In this document: piece after piece, positions 26,621 through 39,175 of the stretch
Layout of the letters: the number at the start of each line of letters is the position of its first letter
Position numbering within the stretch: position 1 is the first letter of the stretch
Assembly (NCBI GenBank): GCA_900708905.1
Contig: CAADRB010000009.1
Location: 2,334,816 to 2,398,815, forward strand
Source of the DNA: Hymenolepis diminuta
Lineage: Eukaryota > Platyhelminthes > Cestoda > Cyclophyllidea > Hymenolepididae
Length of the DNA stretch: 64,000 nt
Direction of reading: 5' to 3'
Translations under genes and position numbers: made by a program
Notes under the pieces: model-generated
What the model saw: the letters and a program-made list of their open reading frames with translations, nothing else
The model's database searches: none
What the model was told of the DNA's origin: nothing

Positions 26621-26831
26621 TTATTTCGTCATCTTTTTTCGACCGCCAAAGAGGTGAAAATTGCAGGTCAGATATTGACTTGTACCCTCGGGCCCATTGC
26701 CCTCAGACATTAACAGTTCGAACTGGCTCCTACTGACTGATTGCACTCCCCTTCGTAGCAACTCTTCCCTAGCTTTCACTACAGTGGAAAGGTTATTATT
26801 GATTTGTATTTGCCAATCATCTGCCTGAATG
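26621..26831 (-). CDS. Orphan terminal exon candidate, unrecognised protein
   Basis: On the minus strand a pyrimidine-rich acceptor (ctctattttacatcag) opens a 211-nt segment: one base, then 69 codons and TAA. The peptide begins IQADDWQIQINN, runs through KAREELLRRGVQSV and SQFELLMSEGNGPEG and ends GGRKKMTK. Charged, heptad-like composition and GC content above the surroundings suggest real coding. A donor-like GGTACAAG after the GPEG codons would allow an internal exon instead. No family was recognised and no partner exon with matching phase was found within 3 kb upstream. An ATTAAA lies about 60 bases downstream. Confidence 0.35.
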
Positions 26832-27964
26832 CTGATGTAAAATAGAGGCATTAAGTCAACGCGAATCTCCACAATAATGGAATTATTGAAATCCTTTTTG
26901 ATAGTAGCAGATTGCGGACGTTGCCCCAATTTAGTGACTCAAAGTTTAGGGAATATGTACGAGTGTCGTCAACCATATATAGACATGTAGTAACATGAAG
27001 ATTGACACAGATTTCAAGTTTTAGTACGTTCAGGCTCCGTGAAGATTTATAGCTACCTTTTCTATTTTCTGACATTCATTTTTGTATTCGGAAGGTTATA
27101 TTCATGGAAAAATTCTCTTTGCACGTCTGTTATATTAAATATGGAAACCTGTAAGTTTTCTTGCCTCACTAGTGTTTGAGTAGCAGTCAGTACCACTACC
27201 ACTACTGCATAACATTAGTAAAACGTTAATCGAAGAGAGGGGAAATTATAATCGCATCAATATTTTTTATTTAATCCAGTTGCACCTTGTGCCCTTTTTT
27301 CTCGAGACTACAAACCGAAGGGGTTCGTTCACTTGTAATTCCTTAATCTTTCTCTCGCCTTTAGCCTGGTTAAAGACGAAAGCCGGACCTAGACCCTTTA
27401 TAAGGTGGCATGTCGACACAAAGTCACAATGAAATTTTATCTTGACAATTTAAGATAGGACGCAATGAGAATTTAGTACTTGCCTTACTTTTACATTGCC
27501 ATTATTAGAGAGGACAAAACTAGCTGGAGGTCTGTTTTAGTAAGGATTTTACGTATAGGATTTTTTTCTCGTTGATCCGTAGCTGATTCCCAAGGTCACG
27601 TGCTACCGATTCTCACCTTTAATCTGGGATTATTGCGTTCGGAAAATGCACAGTTTTACGCTTAATTTTAGGATACGAAAGCCATGTGAGATTTAGCGCA
27701 TTTGTTGATGTTGATCTAAATCATGATTATTTAATCCAAATGCAAGTGCGAATTTCAAATCTTAGTTAAGGTGAGCATTCCTGCCTGATAAAGGATTTCT
27801 TAATGTATCTACGTTCAAGGCATTTTCTTATAATCTTTGCTCTGTAAACTATAGTTAGATAGTAAGCAGAGACATTTTAATAAACTTTTCATGCGAGTAG
27901 GTTCTCCTGATTATCAGCATTAAATTCAGTAGGTTAAAATAAACAGTAACAGTTCGTTTCACGT

Positions 27965-28135
27965 TTAATAAGACGAATTAAAACCTTCACTGCTACAGTC
28001 AGCGGGGGAATCTGAATATTGTGGAGTATATAAACCATGAGATCTCTTGATCTCGACCAGATGTAAGCTGTCATTTTTTGTCAAGTCCTTCCTGGCAATT
28101 AAATGTTTGACAATTTCAGGCTCGAACGGAGGTTT
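27965..28135 (-). CDS. Weak exon candidate, unrecognised
   Basis: On the minus strand an AG at 28136-28137 opens a frame reading KPPFEPEIVKHLIA, then LHLVEIKRSHGLYTP and ending GFNSSY then stop. The composition looks protein-like. The phase does not match the exon candidate at 26831 by any visible GT donor, and no downstream polyadenylation signal is convincing. Could be chance. Confidence 0.22.
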   Translation of the reverse strand, partial: KPPFEPEIVKHLIARKDLTKNDSLHLVEIKRSHGLYTPQYSDSPADCSSEGFNSSY

Positions 28136-28794
28136 CTTAAAATTAAGTTGCACTAAAAGCCCGCTCTTTAGAAAGAAGACATACCTTCGAATTTATTTTC
28201 TTAATGACGTAATTTACAAACCAGTTCTGACTTGTTTTACAGCTAAGGAAAACACACAGTTGTAAATGTACTTGTTTATAAGATTGGGTAGTAGTACCTG
28301 TCTTACCTTCATAGTTATGGAAAATTTATTTGATATAAACTAAACTTTCTTTACATTTCCTTACATTTATATTTGAAACTTATAGAAGAGTCTCATTGAA
28401 TTTAAATTGTTGTGGATCCAGATTATTAAATACTTCGTCTTCGCCAGCCCAAATAAAAGAGAAAAGTTGCAATCCTATCCGACCATACATTTAGTATGGA
28501 AACGTCTTCCATTAAATTTACAAAATGATTTATCACTAAAGTAATAATCATACTAAAAGACTCAGTTGATTGGTAGCCTTCACTCCGATCATTTACGTTT
28601 TTATAACTAAAAATAATTTTTTAAAATTCATTAGAAAATTAACAATATATCTATGGAGTGAATGGAGGGTAAAGTTTGAGTATACTAGTCTTTATCTGCT
28701 GAGGGTTTGGGGTATTTGAAGTCGTCTAAAGCCGTCATTGATTGAACAATTTCACCGGTGACCAATTTTGTATGAAAGTAAGTTTACATTACCT

Positions 28795-28880
28795 TGCACA
28801 AACGTATGCTCGATAAATCTGTTCTAGTATGTGTGATTGAAGGAGAAAGCAATGTCAGTATATCTATCCTGTATTATTAA
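28795..28880 (+). repeat. Dispersed repeat family B, copy 2
   Basis: Pairs with 17060-17165 by 'cgataaatctg', 'ctagtatgtg', 'gaaggagaaag' and 'atctatcctgta' in the same order. Diverged. Confidence 0.4.
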
Positions 28881-31800
28881 TTCTAGTTTGCATCAGAACG
28901 CGAGTTAGATAGGAAATTGTAAAGCCGTCAATAATAAATTCATCGGAGAGTCGAGAGTTTGGGTATTATTCGAATTTTCTCTTTCTTAAGATTTTCTTGG
29001 CTTGAGGTAGTTGATGATGTTAAGTTTAGTGGACCGTGAGTATTAAGGCGATTTCGTAGGCACTGCAGGCAGGCTTTTCAAGATCAAAGTTTTATATTAA
29101 TACATTATCTCACAATCAATTTTCTTCAAATTATTTCAATTGCCTTATGATAGCTGAAAAATGCTCACATTTTGACCTTCATTAGTGCTACTGATAGCTA
29201 ATTGCACAGCCTGCGCTGTTACAAGATTTCTCCTATAGAGATCTGTTAAAAACTCATTTCATTTCAGCGTAAAATATTTATTTTTGCAATGCCTTTATAC
29301 AACGTAAAAATGAATCTTTTTTACCGATTATTTGTTTGAAGATACACTAGTGGTACTGCTGCTACAAATAGATAAGCAAACTTTGAGAGATTTTATTTTC
29401 ATTAATGCCATAAAATAAGATCATTGTTCTATATAAAATGACGAACCGTATCATAAGATTAATAGGTTTACGTTATTGGATAGTAATATCCTATTTACTA
29501 CTTCAAAATTTACCTAATAATAACGTATATCCGCAATGAAAACGGAACGAAAAAGGAAAAGCGGTTTTTCATTTATTTAAATGGTACTAAACTGAAGCAC
29601 TCAGACACAGCAGCTGATTTGTTTTATCTTTTTCAGGAGTAATGGCAACTATCAACTGCAAAAATTGATGGTTCACTTGATATAAAACGTTTGAGCTGCC
29701 AATCTCGACTTCCTTCCGCGGCCATAAAAATAAAATTGGTGATGTCACTCAATTGTAAACTTGATTATTGGAGATCAACAATTTTGTTTGCTCTCAAACG
29801 CCAAGGAATGTAAATCTTTCTTCATAAAGAATGCTATTCAGAACAAACGTTGTCCGATTCACTCCAAAACTGGGCTTCAACTGACCTAAATGCTCTCAAA
29901 ATGGTCGAGATGAATAGGTACTCATGACTATCACATATCTTGGATCTAATTCTAACGTAAGTCAAACAAGACATCCATTCAGTAGCAAATTCGATTTAAG
30001 TATTAAGTACGAAATGACAGAAAGTTTGACCGTTTATGGATGAATAAATAGTGGAAACACAAAAAACATCTAAGTCGGGTCACCAGTACCTTAACCGCAG
30101 ATATAGGAATTTGGGGAAAAATTCAGTTCAGGTTTAGATGAAGTGGTTCAGTCCACGAAGGTAAGCAATGGAGCCCAATATCTTCCTCTACAACATCGCT
30201 CTGTAAACATATACATTTGTTATCAAAAATGATCAGTTTAAACTCCATAAGTTTTATTTTGCGTAGTATAATAATTCATGAAGATAAATAGCTGAGACTC
30301 GAGTACAAAGTGGGGTGCCGTCAATGCAGAGCAAGCATTAATTTTATCTACAGAAGTTTATGAAATATAGAAAAACCGAGATTATATCTTATAAAACATT
30401 TTAACAGCTTGGGAAATCAACGGATTAGATTATGCGAGAAGCACTGGGTTGGTTTTTTGATAATCAAGAGACAGAGGGAGAGAGATGCGGGTGGAAGGAG
30501 AAATGATGAAAGTAGGTGTCCAAAATGGTTAAACAGTGAAGAATAAGCAGGCAGAATTTCGAAACTATGTGATTAAGCCTTCCTTACTGGAAGTGAATGA
30601 ATCAGGACGAAAATTTAGATTTATCTAAGAATTTATTTTTTTAGAATTGCTTTTAACCTCTCCACGTATGCAGATATTAATACCAACGATTCTGTCTTTA
30701 TCTAATAAATAGACGTTATAATTAATAATGAGCGATTGTGAATAAGTTTTTCCCTTTTGAACCCTTTTCTAAATCTCCGTCTAAATCCTTACATTAATCC
30801 TCATATGGAAATTTCCCGAGTAAAAATCAGTCAAACTGATTATTTTGAAATTATCATTTTTATCATCAAATATGCATCAGCCAGTTCAGTCTGGTGAGCC
30901 AAGTATGTAAACATATGTTTGTAAACATAACTTGAATACTGATTTGTGAATAAACTTCAAGCTTTCTCAATTGAGGAAGGTTAGGAGCTGATGAACCTTT
31001 ATATTCCAGCAATTATTATTTAACGGAAATGTTCCATCGGCACTTTAAAGGTGGAATGTTGGACAAGAACTATAATATTTGCATTTAATCTGACAACGCA
31101 CTACCGAAGTTCATATTGAGCTCTACTATGCTAATATAACCTCGCTATTAACACTCAGCTACATTTTTTACCTAAAGGGAGATTTATTGTGATGAAATGG
31201 CTAAATCTCAGTTTATTCAATTGGTAATTAGATCTATACCCTGTAGACATAAGTGAAATGTTCAACTGTACTGGTTAAATCTGGCTAATTAAGAAGTTGC
31301 GAAATTTCAGTTTTTCACCAGAGAGGCTCCATGATGATGTTAGTAAAAGCTTTCCTGAAGAGCCTTGGGAGTGGCACTGTGGATATGAACTATCACTGAA
31401 GTACTTGTGGGTTATTTTTTGCTGAACTTTTGACTTTGGAGCTTTGGGACATTATGCAAATTGGGTATCCTGATGAATCCAGAATCCAGATGAAGAAAGG
31501 ATCTTTTGACGCACTACTAGACTTCTGTTCTATTCCCTCCTCACTCCTTATTTGGATTATCATATCTTATTCACTGTTTAAATGCTTCCTCATGATTAAA
31601 AATATAGATATGTGGGCCTTCTCAAGAGTGCAAACAATCACCAAACACCGATCAAAGAGTTTATTTTACTGTTTATTTCAGATCCTACTATTATTTATTC
31701 CCTCACAAAATTGGCTTTTATATTTCAAATAAAACAAGCATACTATGAATGTAGTACGAATACGTTATTATTATCAAAATTTTGTACCTATGAATCACCT

Positions 31801-34800
31801 GAAATTGACGGATTGTGACATTTAAAGCATTATATTTTAATAGGCAGACTAATGTTTATTGATTTCGATTATACAGCTAACTTATAATATATTCAGTCAT
31901 CATTTAAGCTTAGTAATCTCGTATATTCCAGTCAAACCCTTTTTATTGGCGAACCACATGAAACACTTTCACGTAACAATATTTAGTAACCCGGAAAAAA
32001 TAGTTTGTTTTCATGTTGTTATTACACATAAGACATTAATATAGAGTAGAGAATAAAATGTTTTGATGCCCTGGTGAAATTCTGTAGGTGGACCGTGTTC
32101 TTCATTCCAGGCCTTTTTTGAAAAAAATTTCTTGGATAAAGGGATGGCTTCATGGAACCTTCCTGGTGAGAAACTCGAACACTGCCACTCCCTTCACTAA
32201 CTGAACTTGATCAATGCGATTAGCTGTGCACTGGGTGTGCACCGATTAGCAATGAGCCTGCCGCTTCTGACCTCACAGCCGAACATATTATCCGCCTTGC
32301 CACTGGCGTATTCTAGATTTTTAAATTGCTATCCCTCCATGATCGCATTACGGACTGAAATCTCCTCCCTACTATAATGCTGGCTAAAAAGATAGCTAAT
32401 CAACACCTATATCCAAACTATATATAAAATCTTGACTTTCTTGATAAGTTGAAGAGAAGCCGTAGTTTGAGCTTCAGACCTTCTCTCCTCCTCCGGGTCC
32501 GAACAAATATATCTGTAGTTAAACTCATATAGCAACGTAGATTACATAAATCTATATAACAGTACTGTTTGTCAATGGCAGGTTGATGAGACAAGATCGC
32601 TGTCACTAGATGAAGCTCTGGAGGAATTTCAAGGAATATAATACTAGCCAGAACCATTCAGTAGAACGTGTCGAGTAAAAATGGCAATCTTCTTTGTAAA
32701 TGCGGAAGTGCTGAATAAGTTATATAAGCTCCCCAAGCCCAATTAGGAAAGGTGTTAACATCACCTGACTTGAGCAAAAGAAGGATATCCTAGAGGTGCT
32801 CCTAAGAGAAACTTGCATTCTAGCATCTGCTGGTGAGCTAAAATTGATCTGTACGATCGGGTCAGTGGATGTGCTCTGATGAATATAATAATTTCATTAG
32901 ATCTTAACATTAGAGAATTTTAATTTCCTAAGAGTAATACTTAGTGGTAAATGAAAATAAGTTCAAAAGTTTTCTACTTCTAATACTTAATTCTACTAAT
33001 TGTAGATTACACATATTATTATAAAACACGAAAAGTATAATTAATTGCCCTTGACATTCAATCTATATTCCATTGACACAGTAAAAGACTTTTTACATTA
33101 ATTACTGTTGTAGGCCTGATGTTATGAGATAATCAGTGCGTGAGTAGATTTACGGGTTTAATTTTGAACAAAGTTATCGAAAAATGTGCGGATATGTAAA
33201 CCCTGTTGCCTGAATTGAAACCCTTCTTTTTAAGATATGAGAGAAACTGAAAAACTCCGAGAGCAAGTATGAAAGCCTAACTCTGTGGTCTAAATATGGT
33301 CTAATTTGCGTTATTTAAGTAGTATGTGTATAAGATAATCTAACACAGTGGTTCCCTTCGGTAACTGATTACAAATAATAAAGCCATTATTTTTAATACC
33401 TTGTTCCCACTATTGGATGGTCATAATTTATGAATTGATCGAGGGTCCAGATCAGCCACTAAAATAAATTTTGAATTTCATACATATTCCTTTCTATAAA
33501 TAACTACCTATTTTTAAGTATTTTTTATTTATAAACTTATTATTTTAGTAATAAACATGCACGAAAAATTGTTCGAATTTTGCTTGTTGCATTCGCTATT
33601 CTGAAGATAATAGATGTATTAAAACAAAAAAATTATATCAGATCGGATGTTTCAATGTCTTGAATTTGTTTATTTATTTCTGTGTCGCAATTATTTTTAT
33701 TTAAAGAACTCGAAGAAAACTACTTATTTAACCTTCTTATGAAAATGAAGGGAAAAATTATAAACCAACTAAAATGTGTATTTTAAAATAAAAATGTTAA
33801 AATATTTTATTTTTTAGTAAATTAGTATATGATTGATGCTACTGCTACTTAAATAATTTAAGTAATAACTCATTATAAGTGTAATGTGGATACAATTACA
33901 AAGAATCCTAAAGCAAATAAGTGATATGGGGAGTAACGTTTTTGCTGTAGTTGATTTATTGTCTAGTTTTATAACACAATTTAGTTCATTTTACTAATAA
34001 ATTTAATCGAATCAATATTGAAAATGCACTTTCCGAGAAATTCAGACCCAAGTTCACCATCTACAGGAAAATAAACAAGATCTTCTAAAAGGGTGGGCTC
34101 AATTAGTTAGATTTGAGAAGCATTCCATTATAATAATGTAATTCATACTGTAATCACTTGTTATTATCATAGCTTACACCAAGGCAGAAAAGTTTCCCAA
34201 TTTTTTACTATGGGAGATTTACTGAAATTGGTTAGCAGTATATACTCTAAATGGCAAAGGAAGGGAATCGAAAAGGTATTGAAAGTAAAGTCAAGGAAAA
34301 ACAGAGTCTTATCTTGTCCAATTTTTGGATTCGAGTTTGTCCATTTTACTCAATGAGTAGTTCACTTCTCAAAATTCAAATAGCATGATCCGTCACTTTA
34401 TATCCTCGACATACAATGCTTACAGATCGATTGTTTACTCACGACAATCGGTCTTTCCAATTTAAATCACTTTTTCCTTCCAAAAATTGAGAAAATAGTA
34501 TGGTTCTGTTTGATATCAATTAGCTTATGAGATTTTATAATAGCAGAACTGAGATAGCTTGTTATATAATTTTTAACAATGATAGGCTTTAAAAATACTT
34601 TGTGAAGTCTAAGTCTTGTTTATTATTAAATGAATGTAAGCTTTTATTTAGATGTTTAATATAATGTATATAAATTCAAGATAAAGTGTATTATCAAATA
34701 TATCTCATTAATAAACATATTTTACCTGTTAGCCACCAAGCGCGTTACCACTAAAGAATTGGAAATAGGCTAAGCTAGTAGCTCCTGTCAGCACACTGAT

Positions 34801-36597
34801 AAGTCAAGACAACATAAGCGCAGAGCATGGACCAATACGAAGCTCAAACCAGAGATTTATTCAAACAAATTTTATGTTGCTGGAGAGGGTAGTGGTCATT
34901 TTGGCAGGATGGTCGCTTCCTCTCAATCTCGTACTCATAAGGGCTTTTCGGTCCACCTCTTCATCTTCCATACCCCTACAGGCATTTGCGTCCCTTTCAT
35001 TTATATTGTCTTATCTGTAAAATGTTCTTTAATAAATATTAATGTAGATGGCACTTCCCACAGGACCAAATCTGCCATCGGTCTTGTGGGAGACTGATAT
35101 ATCAGATATTTGAGCAAGTTGCTATTTTAAATTTAAAAGTTTAAAACAAAAAATTGCTTATGCCTTAAAATGTTCTTGCGATGGTAGGTCGCTAAAATAA
35201 ACCTATGAGTTTCGTAAAAATAAACCATAATTTACAATAAAAATAACAATTAGCTATATTTCTGCCTCACTTAGGAAAGCTTATCTCAATAAGGATATTA
35301 GTGATTCAGACTTTGTACACTTTGATGTTCGGTCATTGCAGTCAATATTACTGACCTTTCCATTATTATGAGTTCATACTTGGGAAGACATCTATGCATT
35401 TTGATCTGTGTTGTGCATAAATATACGTTTTAATCACCAAAAACTGAAGTGAAATAAACGTTTCACTTAGATTATGTGTTTAAATATATACAAAAGCAAT
35501 CTTCCGAAAATATTTGAAAAGAAATGGGTACAAAAAAGCAAGTGACAACACAACTCGCCGCATCAGAATCGGAAAAAGCGAATTTATGGCTAAAATAATA
35601 ACTTTCAGCTTCTAAGGCACTATACCACTAGGACGTTATCATTTGCATTAAATTAAGCAATTAAATTAAATTATAAACCCTATTTTATTATAATTTTGAA
35701 AAATGAAAGACGAAAACATTGCGAAATATGTCAGACAGATTCATTTTAATTATATTTTAGGCTAGATCCTGTTCATTATTTTAATGCTACCTAACCAATT
35801 TTTGTCAAAAGTTATAGCGTCATCATCGAGATTTAATGGGTTTCTAACATCATCTCAAAAAGCGTGGTTTTGCCTCGGATAACTATTCGCAAAGTTTCAA
35901 ACGAATTTTGCAGGTCTTTCTCGCTTACAGAAATAAGATTACTGTTAATTCAACGTTTGCTGTAAAACCTCGTTCATGAAATTAATGAGATGAAACTACT
36001 TTGATATTTTCCTGCAAATCTGGTGCTTACTTAGTTTTGTTGTTCTTTTGACTTCTCTCTACCACCGTCCTGTCGTCGCAGTGAATACTAGTGGAAAATG
36101 CCCGGGACGGAAATAATAAAACAAGCTACTGTTATTTTCAAAAAGTGGTGAATCTTGAAGCTTCCCTAAATTGACTTACTAGTATTATTATAACGGAAAG
36201 AATGATACCAAATATAAGGAAATGGATCAATCCGTTCGCCAGTCACTTGATGGCACTTTGAAATATCTTCTGGAAATGATATAACAATTTTATACCTTTT
36301 GTACGCTTCTCATACTCAGCAATATCCGAAGAGGGTTTTTTGGATTTTTAAATTTATTTATTGACGGTATAGTTATTACTGTTTGAAAAAAGTATTTAGT
36401 TTGACAAATGATGTGCTATTTTGCAGGTGCATTGAGAACTCATTTATTTAAATCATTTGATTTGGGTCGGATATCTGAAAGTTTAATTAGTCTTTAAAAG
36501 GTAAAAAGGAAAAAAAATTTCATGAAGACTAGAATTTTTAGAAAGAAATAGATAATAATAAGATGGCTCGACGCAATACATAGTGCGACAGACTCAC

Positions 36598-36646
36598 TTC
36601 CATATTCGAGGTTTTGATTGATTGTTTACCACATTCATAACTAACA
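36598..36646 (-). pseudogene. Degenerate relative of exon C of the 42-50 kb gene
   Basis: Read on the minus strand, this segment and the following 70 bases align with exon C (48575-48654, minus) and its downstream intron. The peptides correspond: VSYECGKQSIKTSNME here against VNYETSKRSFKTLDME there. Each is followed by a splice donor, GTGAGT here and GTAAGT four codons later there. The shared intron wording ('gtcgcactatgtatt' against 'gtcgcattatgtatt') supports duplication rather than chance. It lies immediately outside the left edge of inverted repeat 1 (36655). No other exons of a second gene copy were found, so it is called a fragment. Confidence 0.5.
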
Positions 36647-36654
36647 AGTGGAAA

Positions 36655-38359
36655 GTATCTTGCCTCCCACTCAACTTTTGGCCTTCTGATTTAAAAAAAG
36701 CTGCTTTATTCTACCAGTCCTTGTGCAGATCACGATTTGGATGACTTGAATAAACTGAAACTTCAAATCTTATATTTAATAACAGACCACTTATCCCCTC
36801 ATTTTTTGATATGAATATAGAAGCAAGGAGAAGAATAACGATGTTAGGCTTGGTGAATCGTGCACAAGCTCTCTTAGATAGAAATGGCAAATTTTAAACT
36901 CTTTTTTCTTAATATCAATCAACAGCGTTACAGGGCAGTCGTTGGAAGTGGCGAGTTCTAGGAACCACAGGTAATCCTTTTTAAGAAAAAGGAATCGGAA
37001 ATCAATGATATTTTTCCACCGTCAATTGCTGCGTCTAAAAAACACTCATTCAAAACGCATGATTCATTAGATTAGAGTGAACCTATTAATCGAATCCTTT
37101 TCCTATGATTGCTGCTAACAAAACACTAGCAGACACTACTCAAGGACACGTAGCTCATACTTTGTCACGGGATGAGTGATCCACGTCCAAGTCCAATCAC
37201 ACCCAATAGCAATAGGACTGCTCTATTCTTACATTTTGGTAGTCTGGACAATTCTGCCATAGGCTGACCTCAATCATATTGAAAGCCACCAAGTGGTTAC
37301 TGAAGCTAAGCTAGCAACCATACCAGACGCACCTGCCTGCTCGCAGAACGGGCCAATCAGCCCAAGTATGGGAGAACGGCAGCTTTTGGCTAGATCAGGA
37401 GATATACTCATCTCCAGGTCCTCTGAAGAATCGGAGAATTGCGGTGACCTACTCTTTATTTGTATCTTCCATACCTCTCACAGACCTCATGTTTCCTTTG
37501 TGTGTCCTAATAGACTTATTTATATCACGCCTCCCATAGGACTTTTTATTCATTAAACTAACTAAGATTCCGGACTAGGACTAATTGTTCCTATATTAGA
37601 GCAGTAACCAAGCACTAAGCCTTATAAAAAGTCTCTCGTAAGGCTGCATTTCAAAGTACACTCGAAATCAGCACTCAACCAAATACTACCGTCAGCCCCT
37701 CTGTAATAAACACTGAATGACCACATAACCCACGAAGCCGACACAAATTAGCGACTCAGTAATTCATTTCTATTTGCTTATAAACCATGGATTTCACTGA
37801 CTATCGATGAGTTTTAGCTAGACAAAATTACAAAGACACTTACGATTGGCCAAACACAAACAAGGAAATATTTTTAAATACCCGCAACATCATTTTGTAT
37901 TTGTTCACATCACTGCACACTCACTTAAGATGTTGCTCAAGGTGTCGAGACTACAAAGAGGAACTGAAGAACTGGACTCACAATTGCTTTTCACTAAAAC
38001 GTGTGCTTGCTCGATTATTCCTGTTCCAACGCAGACACTTCCTCATATGTAATTACAAGCGAAATCCTGAGACCCGACATGTTACTTAAACCTACTTAAG
38101 TAGAGCAACTTTAATAAGGCTAAATAAATCCAACCTACTAGTACCGACCGATAATACGGTACTAAGCACATGAAACACGGACCACGTTAAGATACTGACC
38201 ATTTAACAATATAAACAATGGCTAAATACTCTCGAAAAAAGATTAGCTATACCAAAACAACTCACAGCACCACAAACGAAAACACTACGGACCTTTCGCG
38301 AAGCTACTACTGAAGCATTTGAATTTGACAAGCATCGTTTTGAAATACTCCACGTAACC
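36655..38359. repeat. Inverted repeat 1, left arm (1705 bp)
   Basis: Reverse complement of 39859-41563: position p pairs with 78218 minus p. Several separated segments were compared base by base and all matched. Identity ends sharply at both sides: 36654/41564 outside and 38360/39858 inside do not pair. The arm contains the candidate last exon of the NAC alpha gene (37558-37590, minus). It also contains open frames (37293-37556, 37846-38052) derived from non-coding or repeat sequence; block 37340-37400 is family A head sequence in reverse. Confidence 0.95.
37558..37590 (-). CDS. Candidate last coding exon of NAC alpha
   Basis: On the minus strand an acceptor (tactgctctaatatag) is followed by GAA and nine further codons, then TAG. 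An AATAAA lies 8 bases after the stop. The phase (0) fits the donor at 38513. Joined, the protein would end AIM-EQLVLVRNLS. Most animal NAC alpha proteins end in ELTM at this point, so the tail differs although the first residue (Glu) agrees. The intron would be 923 nt. Because this exon lies in an arm of inverted repeat 1, an identical copy sits at 40628-40660 on the plus strand. Another acceptor with a short open tail exists near 36950, so the assignment is tentative. Confidence 0.35.
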   Translation of the reverse strand, partial: EQLVLVRNLS

Positions 38360-38513
38360 GTTTCAAGCTAACTCAATCCAACCCAAAGAAGAACGAAATT
38401 ATCACAAGTGTATAAACCACATTTATTTTACTTATCGAAAGTTTTCCAAATCGAATGTACATTAGCTTGAGAGAGACTAGAGAGATAGGTTTAAATAGAA
38501 TTATGCATCTTAC

Positions 38514-39134
38514 CATAATTGCGTTTACAATATCCTTATCGTTCTTAAGCAAGGCATTAATAGCTTTGGCGCGGGAAACATTTGCTTGAGCCATAATAAG
38601 CTCAATATCCTTATCCTCAACTCCAGAGGGGTCGCCAATGAGTTCTTCGTCTTCCTCCTCGGCTTCTTCGGCAATGGCCGTCTTGGCAACTGACTCACCA
38701 TCATTGGCCGGCTTAGCTTCCTTAGCAGCGTTAGCAAGAGTCTGGGATCGCAATTTCTCAACCGCAGCAGCCTGAGCCTGTGTTGACATATCCTCGATCT
38801 TAGCTTCACCGAAAATAATGTAGGTATCGCTATTAGGTGCTTTATAGACTTCGGCGTTGCTGATGACAAACATTATTGCCTTGGCTTTACGAATAGTAAC
38901 TCGGCAAATACCAGGCACAAGCTTTAGATTCAGCTTTGACATAGCCTTGCGAGCCTTCTTTTCATTGCGAGATTGTTTGCTAGCGCCATCCTCGAATGTA
39001 TCACCCCTTTTATCATCATGGGAGTCTTCGGAATCAGAGCCCGACGAAGAAAGAGCTTTTTCCTCCTTCTTTTCAACTGCATCAGGTTTCTTTTCAGTTA
39101 CCTTCTTTTGATTTTTCTTGTTATTAGTTGCCAT
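38514..39134 (-). CDS. NACA: Nascent polypeptide-associated complex subunit alpha
   Basis: NAC alpha pairs with BTF3 (NAC beta) at the ribosomal exit tunnel and shields nascent chains from wrong targeting to the ER. This 207-codon exon starts at MATNNKKNQ and ends NAIM at a GTAAGA donor. Residues 1-50 are a charged, Lys-then-acidic tail. Residues 53-69 ([13 protein letters not shown]) are the conserved NAC entry motif. The NAC domain follows to about 125, with [20 protein letters not shown] and STQAQAA. An acidic linker with [10 protein letters not shown] precedes the UBA domain (172-207), with [20 protein letters not shown]. Similarity to animal NAC alpha is strong along the whole domain part, and total length is normal. 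The first in-frame ATG is used. The last few codons must come from another exon, best candidate 37558. The gene lies alone inside the spacer of inverted repeat 1. Confidence 0.93.
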
Positions 39135-39136
39135 AC

Positions 39137-39175
39137 CTCGATTCATCCAAATAAAATAAAATAAAAGATGCTCAC
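39137..39175 (-). other. Possible 39-nt intron in the NAC alpha 5' UTR
   Basis: On the minus strand, two bases before the start codon, a GTGAGC donor and a T-rich tract ending gaatcgag enclose 39 nt. Introns of 30-40 nt near the 5' end are common in flatworm genes, which makes this plausible. Alternatively the AG could serve as a trans-splicing acceptor, or the region is simply unspliced 5' UTR. Confidence 0.35.

Larger units (their letters stand above)
26832..36597. other. About 9.8 kb with no supported gene apart from the weak 27965 candidate
   Basis: AT-rich DNA. It holds a family B repeat copy at 28795-28880 and sequence at 34860-35100 that shares short blocks with the arms of inverted repeat 1 ('cttccatacc' followed by similar wording). 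A long very AT-rich tract occupies roughly 33380-33880. No tRNA or structured RNA was recognised. Confidence 0.5.

Noticed and set aside
28750..28785. Short sequence ending caattttgtatg, faintly like flatworm spliced-leader exons
   Set aside because: Too short, no clear donor right after, no Sm-binding site or hairpins recognised.
37293..37556. Open frames duplicated in both arms of inverted repeat 1 (also 37846-38052 and their mirrors)
   Set aside because: Duplicated because the arms are duplicated; partly antisense dispersed-repeat sequence, no protein features.
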